Source: Arenicola marina
Lineage: Eukaryota > Annelida > Polychaeta > Arenicolidae
Assembly (NCBI GenBank): GCA_964019135.1
Contig: OZ025255.1
Coordinates: 42,314,811 to 42,378,810, forward strand
Direction of reading: 5' to 3'
DNA length: 64,000 nt
Position 1 is the stretch's first letter; each line of letters starts with the position of its first letter. The translations under genes and the position numbers were made by a program. The notes under the pieces were generated by a model. It was not told the origin of the DNA. It saw nothing but the letters and a program-made list of their open reading frames with translations, and did no database searches. Of this stretch, positions 37,101 through 50,300 are shown one piece after another.

Positions 37101-40014
37101 CAGTTCATACTGGTAGTGTACAGTGTATACTGGTCGTGTACAGTGCATAGTGGTCGTGTACAGTGCATACTGGTCGTGTACAGTGCATACTGGTCGTGTA
37201 CAGTGCATAGTGGTCGTGTACAGTGCATAGTGGTCGTGTACAGTGCATACTGGTCGTGTACAGTGCATACTGGTCGTGTACAGTGCATAGTGGTCGTGTA
37301 CAGTGCATACTGGTCGTGTACAGAGCATACTGGTCGTGTACAGTGCATAGTGGTCGTGTACAGTGCATAGCGGTCGTGTGCAGTCCATACTGGTCGTGTA
37401 CAGTGCATAGTGGTCGTGTACAGTGCATACTGGTCGTGTGCAGTACATACTGGTCGTGTACAGTGCATACTGGTCGTGTACAGTGCATACTGGTCGTGTA
37501 CAGTGCATACTGGTCGTGTGCAGTGCATACTGGTCGTGTACAGTGCATAGTGGTCGTGTACAGTTCATACTGGTCGTGAACAGTGCATACTGGTCGTGTG
37601 CAGTACATACTGGTCGTGTACAGTGCATACTGGTCGTGTACAGTGCATAGTGGTCGTGTACAGTTCATACTGGTCGTGAACAGTGCATACTGGTCGTGTG
37701 CAGTACATACTGGTCGTGTACAGAGCATACTGGTCGTGTACAGTGCATACTGGTCGTGTAAAGTGCATACTGGTCGTGTGCAGTCCATACTGGTCGTGTA
37801 CAGTGCATAGTGGTCGTGTACAGTGCATACTGGTCGTGTGCAGTACATACTGGTCGTGTACAGTGCATACTGGTCGTGTACAGTGCATACTGGTCGTGTA
37901 CAGTGCATACTGGTCGTGTGCAGTGCATACTGGTCGTGTACAGTGCATAGTGGTCGTGTACAGTTCATACTGGTCGTGAACAGTGCATACTGGTCGTGTG
38001 CAGTACATACTGGTCGTGTACAGTGCATACTGGTCGTGTACAGTGCATAGCGGTCGTGTACAGTGCATACTGGTCGTGTACAGTGTATACTGGTCGTGTA
38101 CAGTGCATACTGGTCGTGTGCAGTACATACTGGTCGTGTACAGTGCATACTGGTCGTGTACAGTGCATACTGGTCGTGTGCAGTGCATACTGGTCGTGTA
38201 CAGTGCATAGTGGTCGTGTACAGTGCATGCTGGTCGTGTACAGTGCATACTGGTCGTGTGCAGTACATACTGGTCGTGTACAGTGCATACTGGTCGTGTA
38301 CAGTGCATACTGGTCGTGTGCAGTGCATACTGGTCGTGTACAGTGCATAGCGGTCGTGTACAGTGCATACTGGTCGTGTACAGTGTATACTGGTCGTGTA
38401 CAGTGCATACTGGTCGTGTGCAGTACATACTGGTCGTGTACAGTGCATACTGGTCGTGAACAGTGCATACTGGTCGTGTGCAGTGCATACTGGTCGTGTA
38501 CAGTGCATAGCGGTCGTGTACAGTGCATACTGGTCGTGTACAGTGCATACTGGTCGTGTGCAGTGCATACTGGTCGTGTACAGTGCATAGTGGTCGTGTA
38601 CAGTGCATACTGGTCGTGTGCAGTACATACTGGTCGTGTATAGTGCATACTGGTCGTGTACAGTGCATAGTGGTCGTGTACAGTTCATACTGGTAGTGTA
38701 CAGTGTATACTGGTAGTGTACAGTGTATACTGGTGGTGTACAGTGCATCGTGGTCGTGTACAGTTCATACTGGTAGTGTAAAGTGTATACTGGTCGTGTA
38801 CAGTGCATAGTGGTCGTGTACAGTTCATACTGGTAGTGTACAGTTCATACTGCTCGTGTACAGTGCATAATGGTCGTGTACAGTGCATACTTGTCGTGTA
38901 CAGTGCACACTGGTCGTGTACAGAGCATACTGGTCGTGTACAGTGCATAGTGGTCGTGTACAGTTCATAGTGGTCGTGTACAGTTCATACTGGTAGTGTA
39001 CAGTGTATACTGGTCGTGTACAGTGCATAGTGGTAGTGTGCAGTGCATACTGGTCGTGTACAGTGCATACTTGTCGTGTACAGTGCATACTGGTCGTGTA
39101 CAGTGCATAATGGTCGTGAACAGTGCATACTGGTCGTGTACAGTGCATAATGGTCGTGAACAGTGCATACTGGTCGTGTGCAGTGCATAGTGGTCGTAAA
39201 CAGTGCATACTGGTCGTGTACAGTGCATAGTGGTCGTAAACAGTGCATACTGGTCGTGTAGAGTGCATAGTGGTCGTAAACAGTGCATACTGGTCGTGTA
39301 CAGTGCATAGTGGTCGTAAACAGTGCATACTGGTCGTGTACAGTGCATAGTGGTCGTGAACAGTGCATACTGGTCGTGTACAGTGCACAATGGTCGTGAA
39401 CAGTGCATACTGGTCGTGTAGAGTGCATAGTGGTCGTAAACAGTGCATATTGGTCGTGTACAGTGCATTGTGGTCGTAAACAGTGCATACTGGTCGTGTA
39501 CAGTGCATACTGGTCTTGTCCAGTGCATACTGGTCGTGTATAGTGCATACTGGTCGTGTGCAGTGCATACTGGTCGTGAACAGTGCATACTGGTCGTGTG
39601 CAGTGCATAGTGGTCGTGTACAGTGCATACTGGTCGTGTACAGTGCATAGTGGTCATAAGCAGTGCATACTGGTCGTGTACAGTGCATAGTGGTCGTAAA
39701 CAGTGCATATTTGTCGTGTACAGTGCATTCTGGTCGTGTACAGTGCATACTGGTCTTGTCCAGTGCATACTGGTCGTGTACAGTGCATACTGGTCGTGTG
39801 CAGTGCATAGTGGTCGTAAACAGTGCATACTGGTCGCGTACAGTGCATACTGGTCGTGAACTGTTCATATTGGTCGTGTGCAGTGCATACTGGTCGTGTG
39901 CAGTGCATACTGGTCGTGTGCAGTGCATACTGGTCGTGAACAGTGCATACTGGTCGTTTAAAATGCATACTGGTCGTGTGCAGTGCATAGTGGTCGTGTA
40001 CAATGCATACTGGT
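22108..40014. repeat. Giant 20-bp minisatellite (about 900 copies) with higher-order repeats
   Basis: Nearly 18 kb of a 20-bp unit, actggtcgtgtacagtgcat, in an almost unbroken 20-bp register. Main variants are agtggtcgtg, actggtagtg, aatggtcgtg, actggtggtg, tgcag for tacag, gtgtat for gtgcat and gttcat for gtgcat. Blocks of the same variant order recur at large spacing: blocks starting near 25987, 28187, 31486 and 33826 are near-identical over more than 1 kb (spacings 2200, 3299 and 2340). A unit with a 1-bp deletion (gtgtaagtgtat) occurs near 29740 and again near 35380. Edge copies (22.1-22.8 kb and 39.1-40.0 kb) are more diverged and carry cgtgaacag or cgtaaacag forms. Because 20 is not a multiple of 3, three-unit (60-bp) periods give long ORFs in several frames; these are not genes. 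Confidence 0.97.
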
Positions 40015-40455
40015 CTCGGCATTAAGAGTAATGTATCCCTATTTGTCTCCGTAACATACATATAAAGTGATTGATGAACCATAACCGCGCATGGATCATG
40101 TGCATGACCTTGACCTTGACCTATTACGACCATATCCCAACCACTACCGTGGCCTTAGGTTTTGACATCCACACTTTTCGGTATTTTGTCAACACCACAC
40201 GTTCCTCGCGCTTTGTGACATTTGGCAAAAACAAAAGCCACGGACAGAATAATATCCACCGTAATAAAAAAATAACCCTGGCAATGTGTTTTACGTCTGA
40301 TGGGAAAGCGTACGTAATGAAGGGGCCGGGGGCTGGGGGACGGCTCAGCTTATTGTGTACCTACTGAAGTGTGGCCCTCCGGGGAAATTGTCACCACCAG
40401 TCCCTCCAACCCAGCCTCTGTTTTATTATGGTCATCCGATGGCAAAACTGACATC
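40015..40455. other. No gene seen between two arrays
   Basis: Unique sequence with a short tgaccttgacc motif near 40105. A 98-codon ORF here has no recognisable domain. Confidence 0.55.
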
Positions 40456-41120
40456 AGGTCAAGCAGAAACATATAGACGGGTCAACCAGGAGCGTATAGA
40501 CAGGTCAACCAGAAACATATAGACAGGTCAACCAGGAACATATAGACAGGTTAACCAGGAGTATATAGACAGGTCAATCAGGGGCATATAGATAGGTCAA
40601 CCAGGAGCATATAGACAGGTCAACCAGGAACATATATACAGGTCAACCAGGAACATATAGACAGGTCAACCTGGAACTTATAGACAGGTCAAGCAGAAAC
40701 ATATAGACAGGTCAACCAAGAACATATATACAGGTCAACCAGGAGCATATAGACAGGTCAACCAGGAACATATAGACAGGTCAACCAGGAACAGATAGAC
40801 AGGTTAACAAGGAGTATATAGACAGGTCAACCAGGAACATATAGACAGGTCAACCAGAAACATATAGACAGGTCAACCCGGAACATATAGATAGGTCAAC
40901 CAGTAGCATATAGACAGGTCAACCAGGAACATATAGACAGGTCAACCAGGAACATATAGACAGGTCAACCAGGAACATATAGACAGGTCAACCAGAAACA
41001 TATAGACAGGTCAACCCGGAACATATAGACAGGGCAACCAAGAACATATAGACATGTCAACCAAGAACATATAGACCTGTCATCCAGGAACATATAGACA
41101 GGTCAACCAGGAACATATAT
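40456..41120. repeat. 23-bp minisatellite
   Basis: About 29 copies of gtcaaccaggaacatataga followed by cag. Each unit junction reads AGACAG|gtcaac, compatible with a weak 5' splice site on the plus strand, but no coding exon was found at the left edge (unique sequence before it ends ..gacatcag|gtcaagc). It is directly followed by a diverged duplication of about 48 bp (atagctctgatat.. at 41123-41210). Confidence 0.93.
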
Positions 41121-42299
41121 AAGGATAGCTCTGATATTTTTTAATATTCCATTGAATGGGACGAGAATAGCTCTGATATCATTGAGTATTTCATTGACTG
41201 GGTTGAGGGTTATTTAGCATTGACTGAGATTGATAGGGCCCGCCGCGTGGTAAAGTGGGGTACCGTAGCCCTGGGGTGTGCTCCGCAGGGGTGGAAACAG
41301 GAAGCGATGGTCACGTGGTCCCCAGCCTGTCGGATGGGATGATGCATCATGGGAAATCATGTCAGTGTAGAGTCAACACGAGGCGCCTCAGCCCTGGAGC
41401 AGGAACAGGACCCAAGTTTTCTCGACTGACTGATCTGCCAAGCGAACAGAGCTGTCCAAATCCCATGTGTGTGAAAACAAAGCCCGATTATACGCACCAG
41501 CGCCCAGAGTCTATCTAATATCAGAGAGGGTGTGGGGTAAAGGGTGGGTGGCGGTGGGGGGGGGGGGCAATGTGATTGTGTCGATATTAGTTCAGCGATT
41601 CTTTCAATAGACGCTCCTGATCTCTGATCGGTCATCGCACACACATCGGCCATCTGCATGATGGGATTGCATTTCCGGTTACTTGGCGCTTACGCATGCG
41701 TACGTGACTCACTCTGAGCACCATGGACGCTTTCATTGTGTCAATGTTCTCGGTCGGTTTTTATTTGCTAACAGCCATCCGTTCTATAGTGTAGTAATAT
41801 CGTCCCCAGACGACATCGGGATGAATGAGGAACAGTTTTCTACTTTTCTGCCCTCGTAACTGTCACTTCGTGCAAGTTTACTTTCATAAACCTAGTCCTT
41901 CCCCTTTCGAGACGTTTAGCAGGTGATACAATTATAATAATGTGTTTAATCGGCAAATACGCATCGGCCAACGAAGTGATGGAGCAATGTGATCACAATG
42001 TCATGTAGTGTACATGCCCTAATGACGACACTCCCGCCACCCATCCACCCCGACCCCCTTCTCTCTTAGAGATCTAACTGGGCCCGTCACTGATTGGCTG
42101 AGAAGTAGGAGCAACAGATGGCGTTGTGAGCCCTGTGGCCGGGCACGCCTGTGTCTGTACACACAGAGCGTGGTTCGTGGTGTGGCCACGCCGGGCTCTG
42201 GCAGCCCGGAGTACATTGTACGTGGCTTGTTGGACAACAGCATACCATGGCCCATAACAGAACCATGAGCCAAGTGACGCTATGGGCATCAACCAAACC
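41121..42299. other. No gene seen
   Basis: Unique sequence with a G-rich tract near 41558-41568. Short ORFs lack recognisable domains. Confidence 0.55.
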
Positions 42300-45200
42300 T
42301 TGTTAGGCCATAGGTCGGGGTGGCTATGTCAAAGGTCATGTCATGGCTGTCCATATGCCATAGGTAATGGTGGCTATGTCATAGGTTAGGGTGGCTACAT
42401 CATAGGTCAGGGTGGCTATGTTCGCCCATGGGTCAGTCATGCGCAGATCAGGGTTGCCATGTCCGGCCATGGGTTAGTGTCATGCCATAGCTCAGGGTGG
42501 CGCTGTCCGGCCATGGCTTAGTGTCATGCCATGGGTCAGGGTGGCGCTGTCCGGCCATGGGTCAGTGCCATGCCATAGGTCAGGGTGGCGCTGTCCGGCC
42601 ATGGGTCAGTGTCAGGCCATCGGTCAGGGTGGCTATGTCCGGCCATTTGTAAGTGTCATGGCATAGGTCAGGGTGGCTGTCCGGCCATTTGTAAGTGTCA
42701 TGGCATAGGTCAGGGTGGCTGTCCGGCCATGGGTCAGTGTCAGGCCATAGGTCAGGGTGGCTATGTCCGGCCATTTGTAAGTGTCATGGCATAGGTCAGG
42801 GTGGCTGTCCGGCCATTTGTAAGTGTCATGGCATAGGTCAGGGTGGCTGTCCGGCCATGGCTTAGTGTCATGCCATGGGTCAGGGTGGCGCTGTCCGGCC
42901 ATGGGTCAGTGCCATGCCATAGGTCAGGGTGGCGCTGTCCGGCCATGGGTCAGTGTCAGGCCATCGGTCAGGGTGGCTATGTCCGGCCATTTGTAAGTGT
43001 CATGGCATAGGTCAGGGTGGCTGTCCGGCCATTTGTAAGTGTCATGGCATAGGTCAGGGTGGCTGTCCGGCCATGGGTTAGTGTCATGCCATTGGTCAGG
43101 GTGGCTGTCCGGCCATGGGTTAGTGTCAGGCCATAGGTCAGGGTGGCTGTCCGGCCATGGGTTAGTGTCAGGCCATAGGTCAGGGTGGCTGTCCGGCCAT
43201 GGGTTAGTGTCAGGCCATAGGTCAGGGTGGCTGTCCGGCCATGGGTTAGTGTCATGCCATAGGTCAGGGTGGCTGTCCGGCCATGGGTTAGTGTCAGGCC
43301 ATAGGTCAGGGTGGCTGTCCGGCCATGGGTTAGTGTCAGGCCATAGGTCAGGGTGGCTGTCCGGCCATGGGTTAGTGTCATGCCATAGGTCAGGGTGGCT
43401 GTCCGGCCATGGCTTAGTGTCATGCCATTGGTCAGGGTGGCTGTCCGGCCATGGGTTAGGGCCATGCCATTGGTCAGGGTGGCGGTCCGGCCATGGGTTA
43501 GGGCCATGCCATTGGTCAGGGTGGCGGTCCGGCCATGGCTTAGCGTCATGGCATAGCTCGGGGTGGCTGTCCGGCTATGGCTTAGTGTCATGGCATAGGT
43601 CAGCGTGGCTGTCCGGCTATGGCTTAGTGTCATGCCATAGGTCAGGGTGGCTGTCCGGCTATGGCTTAGTGTCATGCCATAGGTCAGGGTGGCTGTCCGG
43701 CTATGGCTTAGTGTCATGCCATAGGTCAGGGTGGCTGTCCGGCCATGGGTTAGGGCCATGCCATAGGCCAGGGTGGCTGTCCGGCCATGGCTTAGTGTCA
43801 TGCCATTGGTCAGGGTGGCTGTCCGGCTATGGGTTAGGGCCATGCCATAGGTCAGGGTGGCTGTCCGGCCATGGGTTAGGGCCATGCCATTGGTCAGGGT
43901 GGCTGTCCGGCCATGGCTTAGTGTCATGCCATTGGTCAGGGTGGCTGTCCGGCCATGGGTTAGGGCCATGCCATTGGTCAGGGTGGCGGTCCGGCCATGG
44001 GTTAGGGCCATGCCATTGGTCAGGGTGGCGGTCCGGCCATGGCTTAGCGTCATGGCATAGCTCGGGGTGGCTGTCCGGCTATGGCTTAGTGTCATGGCAT
44101 AGGTCAGCGTGGCTGTCCGGCTATGGCTTAGTGTCATGCCATAGGTCAGGGTGGCTGTCCGGCTATGGCTTAGTGTCATGCCATAGGTCAGGGTGGCTGT
44201 CCGGCTATGGCTTAGTGTCATGCCATAGGTCAGGGTGGCGGTCCGGCCATGGCTTAGCGTCATGGCATAGGTCAGGGTGGCTGTCCGGCCATGGCTTAGT
44301 GTCATGCCATAGGTCAGGGTGGCTGTCCGGCCATGGGTTAGGGCCATGCCATTGGTCAGGGTGGCGGTCCGGCCATGGCTTAGCGTCATGGCATAGGTCA
44401 GGGTGGCTGTCCGGCCATGGCTTAGTGTCATGCCATAGGTCAGGGTGGCTGTCCGGCCATGGGTTAGGGCCATGCCATTGGTCAGGGTGGCGGTCCGGCC
44501 ATGGCTTAGCGTCATGGCATAGCTCGGGGTGGCTGTCCGGCCATGGGTTAGTGGCATGCCATAGGTCAGGGTGGCGGTCCGGCCATGGCTTAGTGTCATG
44601 GCATAGGTCAGCGTGGCTGTCCGGCCATGGGTTAGTGTCATGCCATAGGTCAGGGTGGCTGTCCGGCTATGGCTTAGTGTCATGCCATAGGTCAGGGTGG
44701 CTGTCCGGCCATGGGTTAGTGTCATGCCATAGGTCAGGGTGGCTGTCCGGCCATGGGTTAGTGTCATGCCATAGGTCAGGGTGGCTGTCCGGCTATGGGT
44801 TAGGGCCATGCCATAGGTCAGGGTGGCTGTCCGGCTATGGCTTAGTGTCATGGCATAGATCAAAGTGGCTGTCCGGCCATGGGTTATGGCCATGCCATAG
44901 GTCAGGGTGGCTGTCCGGCCATGGGTTATGGCCATGCCATAGGTCAGGGTGGCTGTCCGGCCATGGGTTAGGGCCATGCGATAGGTCAGGGTGGCTGTCC
45001 GGCCATGGGTTAGGGCCATGCCATAGGTCAGGGTGGCTGTCCGGCCATGGGTTAGGGCCATGCGATAGGTCAGGGTGGCTGTCCGGCCATTTGTAAGTGT
45101 CATGGCATAGATCAGGGTGGCTGTCCGGCCATGGGTTAGGGCCATGCCATAGGTCAGGGTGGCTGTCCGGCCATGGGTTAGGGCCATGCCATAAGTCAGG

Positions 45201-46245
45201 GTGGCTGTCCGGCCATGGCTTAGCGTCATGCCATTGGTCAGGGTGGCTGTCCGGCCATGGGTTAGGGCCATGCCATAAGTCAGGGTGGCTGTCCGGCCAT
45301 GGCTTAGCGTCATGCCATTGGTCAGGGTGGCGGTCCGGCCATGGCTTAGCGTCATGCCATTGGTCAGGGTGGCTGTCCGGCCATGGGTTAGTGTCATGGC
45401 ATAGCTCAGGGTGGCTGTCCGGCCATGGGTTAGGGCCATGCCATAGGTCAGGGTGGCTGTCCGGCCATGGGTTAGTGTCATGGCATAGGTCAGGGTGGCT
45501 GTCCGGCCATGGGTTAGTGTCATGGCATAGGTCAGGGTGGCTGTCCGGCCATGGGTTAGTGTCATGGCATAGCTCGGGGTGGCTGTCCGGCCATGGGTTA
45601 GGGCCATGCCATAGGTCAGGGTGGCTGTCCGGCCATGGGTTAGTGTCATGGCATAGCTCGGGGTGGCTGTCCGGCCATGGGTTAGGGCCATGCTATAGGT
45701 CAGGGTGGCTGTCCGGCCATGGGTTAGTGTCATGGCATAGCTCGGGGTGGCTGTCCGGCCATGGGTTAGTGTCATGCCATAGGTCAGGGTGGCTGTCCGG
45801 CCATGGGTTAGGGCCATGCCATAGGTCAGGGTGGCTGTCCGGCCATGGGTTAGTGTCATGCCATAGGTCAGGGTGGCTGTCCGGCTATGGGTTAGGGCCA
45901 TGCCATAGGTCAGGGTGGCTGTCCGGCTATGGCTTAGTGTCATGGCATAGATCAGGGTGGCTGTCCGGCCATGGGTTAGGGCCATGCCATAGGTCAGGGT
46001 GGCTGTCCGGCCATGGGTTAGTGTCATGCCATAGGTCAGGGTGGCTGTCCGGCTATGGGTTAGTGTCATGCCATAGGTCAGGGTGGCTGTCCGGCCATGG
46101 GTTAGGGCCATGCCATAGGTCAGGGTGGCTGTCCGGCCATGGGTTAGTGTCATGCCATAGGTCAGGGTGGCTGTCCGGCCATGGGTTAGTGTCATGCCAT
46201 AGGTCAGGGTGGCTGTCCGGCTATGGGTCAGTGTCATATCATGGG
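42300..46245. repeat. 42-bp minisatellite
   Basis: About 90 copies of a 42-bp unit with core ggtcagggtggctgtccggc then catgggttagtgtcatgccata. Variants are ggcttag, ggcggtcc, gggccatg and ggcatagctc. The first units (42300-42480) and the last are more diverged than the middle. As 42 is a multiple of 3 and the unit has no stop in some frames, ORFs of up to 1105 codons appear on both strands. Their perfectly periodic, low-complexity content shows they are not genes. The array ends about 1 kb upstream of the nicotinic receptor start codon. Confidence 0.95.
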
Positions 46246-47275
46246 TTAGACGAGTGGTGGATCGTACGTCATAGTGGTAGCTTAAGCTCACCAAGAAGCT
46301 CTCCAGTCGTCCCCCTCAACTGGTCCAGACGCCCGAGCAATAGACGACACGACGGCGTGTCTGCAGTTAGTCTGCTTAGTGATTCAATAAGACCTAATGC
46401 TAACTACATGGAGTAATGAGCTACGGGAAGCCGTTTGGACCATTAACTGTAGTTCAGAGAAGACCACAAATGGCGGATAACCGGCGGCGAGTTGCAATGA
46501 CAATAGCGCCAGCGTCATCGGGTTTCGTAACGAGGGGATAGAGTACATCAAGGGGTCAGCGAAACATACAGCGCTCCCTGCCGGACACTCTCGGGCTGTG
46601 TCCATTCTAACGTCTGGCCATAGACGAGGAGGGTAGGGTAAGATGGTCCCGGGGAAGGGGGGTGGGGGGTGGGGGGGGGGGCAGGGATCTGATGTCCCGG
46701 AGCACGTGCCCACTATTTGCCACCCTTCCCCGCGGTAACAGGAGTCTGACACCAGAGAACGTCCACATCATTGGCTATAAATCTTTGCCGACCAACAGCC
46801 TGGCGGATTAATCTCCTAGCAAGCAATGTGTCACGGAGTGTCCGCCCCCAGCAGCCATTGCCCCCGGAAGGGTCACGTGTATACCTACGTCATCGTTTAT
46901 GTTTTTGCTTTGTTTGTTTTTGAGGGGGATGGGGAGGAATGTGGGTGGGTCTGTGTTGCTTGTCGCCGGCGAATTGGTGGTCACCATTTGCCTTTTTATC
47001 CGGAGTGCTACAGCGCGCTGCCGCGAGTTGTACGTCAGTCTACAGGACGACTGTGGTCCAAGCTGCAGGGAGCGGACGTCAACCGGGATAGACACTCCGG
47101 AAGTACAGCTCACGGAGCGGACGTCAGCCGGGATAGACACTCCGGAAGTACAGCGCCAGGGAGGGCCAAGGGTCACGTGTTACTAACTATAGGTCGCTTA
47201 TATTTGTATTGCCTGGAGAGCGGGAAATATAAACCTCTGAATACCAGCACGTGTCTTTAAAAAAATTTAACGACG
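46246..47275. other. Upstream region of the nicotinic receptor gene, with a 45-bp direct repeat
   Basis: No coding region seen. It contains a G-rich tract (about 46650-46682), two ggtcacgtgt E-box-like sites (near 46871 and 47170; also cacgtgtc at 47249), and a direct repeat of period 45 at 47069-47153 (ggagcggacgtcaaccggga / ggagcggacgtcagccggga). The promoter and 5' UTR of the receptor gene should lie here; no TATA box is placed with confidence. Confidence 0.45.
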
Positions 47276-47351
47276 ATGGCGGCGCTCGTTGCCCTGTTGC
47301 TTGTTTGGCTGCAGGGAGTATCCACGGCGGCGGAAGGTAAATCCAGCAAAG
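47276..47351 (+). CDS. nAChR exon 1: signal peptide
   Basis: Encodes MAALVALLLVWLQGVSTAAE and GKSSK, ending with one base of a split codon at AAAG|gtaagt. An alternative in-phase donor, GAAG|gtaaat, lies 15 nt upstream (after 47336), so a form five residues shorter at the mature N-terminus is possible. Confidence 0.85.
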
Positions 47352-50300
47352 GTAAGTCACGTGGTGCGGTCCAATTTACAGGTAGGAAGGGGACAAACAT
47401 GATACCATGACAACAATGATACACATGTATTTGACCAGGACTCAACTTCCGGTGTGTTTGTAAGAATTGTTTGTTTCACGAGGTTATCAACGTTGACAGA
47501 CACATGCGAATGGCCACCTCACCTAAGTTTTGAATGTAAAGGTAAAAATAACACTGCAAGTAATCTCATTGTGGCTGAACAAAAACGATATTTGTAAAGG
47601 CTGTCCAAGACCGGATGTGTGTGCAGCGTGTGGTGTCGCTATTCCGATGAGAGTGCTGCATGGGGCGACATACTGTGATCTCCCCTCCCCCTCTGGGACT
47701 ATTACTAAGCCCCGTATCATAGCACACGGTCATAACACGGTCATAATAGTTGTGGGTTGTTTTGTCCCCGTCGAATCCCCGGCCGTACGTGCCCTGACCT
47801 TTGACCTTATTTCTCTGTGACGTCACGCAGATCTACGTAATGAGCTCCAGAAGACGTTGTTTGCGGATTACGATTCCGAGCTGCTGCCTCACTGTAACGG
47901 GACAACACTTCCGGTTAAAGTGTCTCTGGATATCTCGCTCAGAGGAATTCTGGATGTGGTACGTTACTATGATAACCGGTGCTGTGGTTAGCGATTCAAA
48001 TGTCAGAATCATTTTTGTCAAAAGGAAAAACATTTCACACTTAAAAGCCCTAAATGTCCAATATTTATCTTTTTCTTCATGCGTAGTGCCTTCTTCCTTT
48101 TTCATATTCTTCACTTCTTCTGTTACTATTCTGTTTCTCTCTTCCTCTGTCTCTAGCATGTTCCTCATTTTCTCTGTTTATACCATAGGCTGGAGTGGCT
48201 CGTTCGCAACCATGTTCTCTGTTTATACCATAGGCTGGAGTGGCTCGTTCGCAACCATGTTCTCTGTTTATACCATAGGCTGGAGTGGCTCGTTCTCAAC
48301 CATGTTCTTCACTTCCTGTCTCCACACGGTTCTTCACTTCCTGTCTCCACACTGTTCTTCACTTCCTGTTTCTACACTGTTCTTTACTTCATTTACCTCG
48401 ACCTGTTCTTGCTTTCTTCTCTCTCTACCTTATTCTGTTTTTGTTTGCTCTTTCTCTCTCTCTTTTTGTTTCACCGTAACAAAGTCACACATCAAATGAA
48501 ACCATCATATCACATAAATGGGTGCCACTTAGATATAAAGGATAACATGTTTTCACCATCGCTGATGCACAGTTCTATTTTAAAATAAAACAAAATAGTG
48601 TTCTGGACCCCCTGGAGATTAGGGATTTCATTAAGCCATTTACATCTAAAAACATATCTCTTCGTAATTAAACAAATATGATTAATAAGTCGCTCATGCG
48701 ATGAGTGTTCTAACCTTAATAAACAGGATTGACGCGTTGGAGTCAGATATGTCAAGCATATGTCATTTAACCAATCAAATACCCTGAACCATAAACTTAC
48801 ATGAATACAATCAAAAAGTAAGTGCTGCATAGTTTCAGCCTCAGTCCCACAAAAAGAACATTTCTCCGAGTCTATGATTTTACACTGATGCAAAAACTGA
48901 TTTGTGACCAATGCTAAATTCAGTAACAGGAACTGAAAGCTTCTGTTTTTTCTTAAATCGTACAGTGCAGATGTACAACTGTAGCTTAAAGACTTGACAG
49001 CTTAAAGCTTAAAGACAGTAACTTATAACTATAAGTGTATGAAACGCGCCGTTCTTCTTATTAAAGTCGCCCACTCGCGAGTTAAGTTACCTAGTTTTTT
49101 ACCTCACGTCATTACTTAGTGTCTCCAGTCTCGCGGTATGCAGCGGACAAGACTATAGAAATCAACAAAGTTAATATTTGTTTGATATTTCTTTCTAAAT
49201 TCTTCCCATCCTAACAGGACGCCATGTTCATCAAGTATATCATTAATAAAGACAACTCCCTTCGTGACAATTTCGTCTCTTCTGCTATTCAGATTTGGGT
49301 TTTTCATAAAATAGGTATTCCAAATTGGATATTCTAAAACATTAATATGTTCATTTTGTGTTCCCAAGAATTTTCTCCATGCCTTAAAGACACCCCAAAA
49401 AGGGGTTTGATGTCAAAGAGAATTCATTCAGAGAAATGGCATCTAAGTCCCAACATAATATAGGTATTCCAAATTGGATATTCTAAAACATTAATATGTT
49501 CATTTTGTGTTCCCAAGAATTTTCTCCATGCCTTAAAGACACCCCAAAAAGGGGTTTGATGTCAAAGAGAATTCATTTAGAGAAATGGCATCTAAGTCCC
49601 AACATAATATTTTATCACTACAAATAATTTTACAAAACAATTGCTGCCACGCCCCATCATTTAGTACGAGTCTTCGTATCCAACTAATTTTGAGTGCGAA
49701 CATCATAGAGTCTATGCGAGGGAAGCTAATGCCCCCAAGATCGACTGATTGTACCATTTTAGACATGGCAACTCTAGGTTTATTTTTATTCCACACGAAT
49801 TCCCGAGTTAGACGATTAATTATGTTCAGATAATATTTACCAGGTATAGGCAGAACAGACAAAACGCGCATTAGTTTAGGCAGAGCGATACCCTTTACTA
49901 CAGTACTTCTACCTCTTAAGGACAAATTTCGCCTGCTACACACAACGAATACACCTTCAAATTGCGCTAGCACGCGACTCTAATTACTACCAACCATAAC
50001 TCTCACATTAACATTAAACTTCATACCGAGTAAAGTAAACTCCTCAGACCCAGTAAAATTTAGATCGGTACATAGGGTTTGGCGATCTTTAGTAATTATG
50101 CCTAAGCAGACAGCTTTAGTTTTATCAACATTTACTTACAAACGGGACATTTTTTTGAACATTTCCAGAACCCGTAATGCATTTTTAATACTCTTCGCTT
50201 CCGTCTAGCAACAAAAAAGTGTCATCTGCGTATGGTCCTATTTTAAACTCTTGGTCCAAGATTTGTATACCCTTAATTGATTTGTCATTTTTTATAAACG

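Noticed and set aside
22009..39860. Very long ORFs on both strands (up to 843 codons) reading MHCTRPVCTVHDQYALYTTS or the CILVVYSAYWSC type repeat
   Set aside because: They follow the 20-bp unit in every frame with a 60-bp period and no non-repeat domain, and they start and stop at random variants. They are by-products of the minisatellite.
42977..46416. ORFs of 1105 codons (minus) and 685 and 439 codons (plus) over the 42-bp array
   Set aside because: The unit length is a multiple of three without stops in those frames. Content is purely periodic on both strands at once, with no signal peptide or splice logic.
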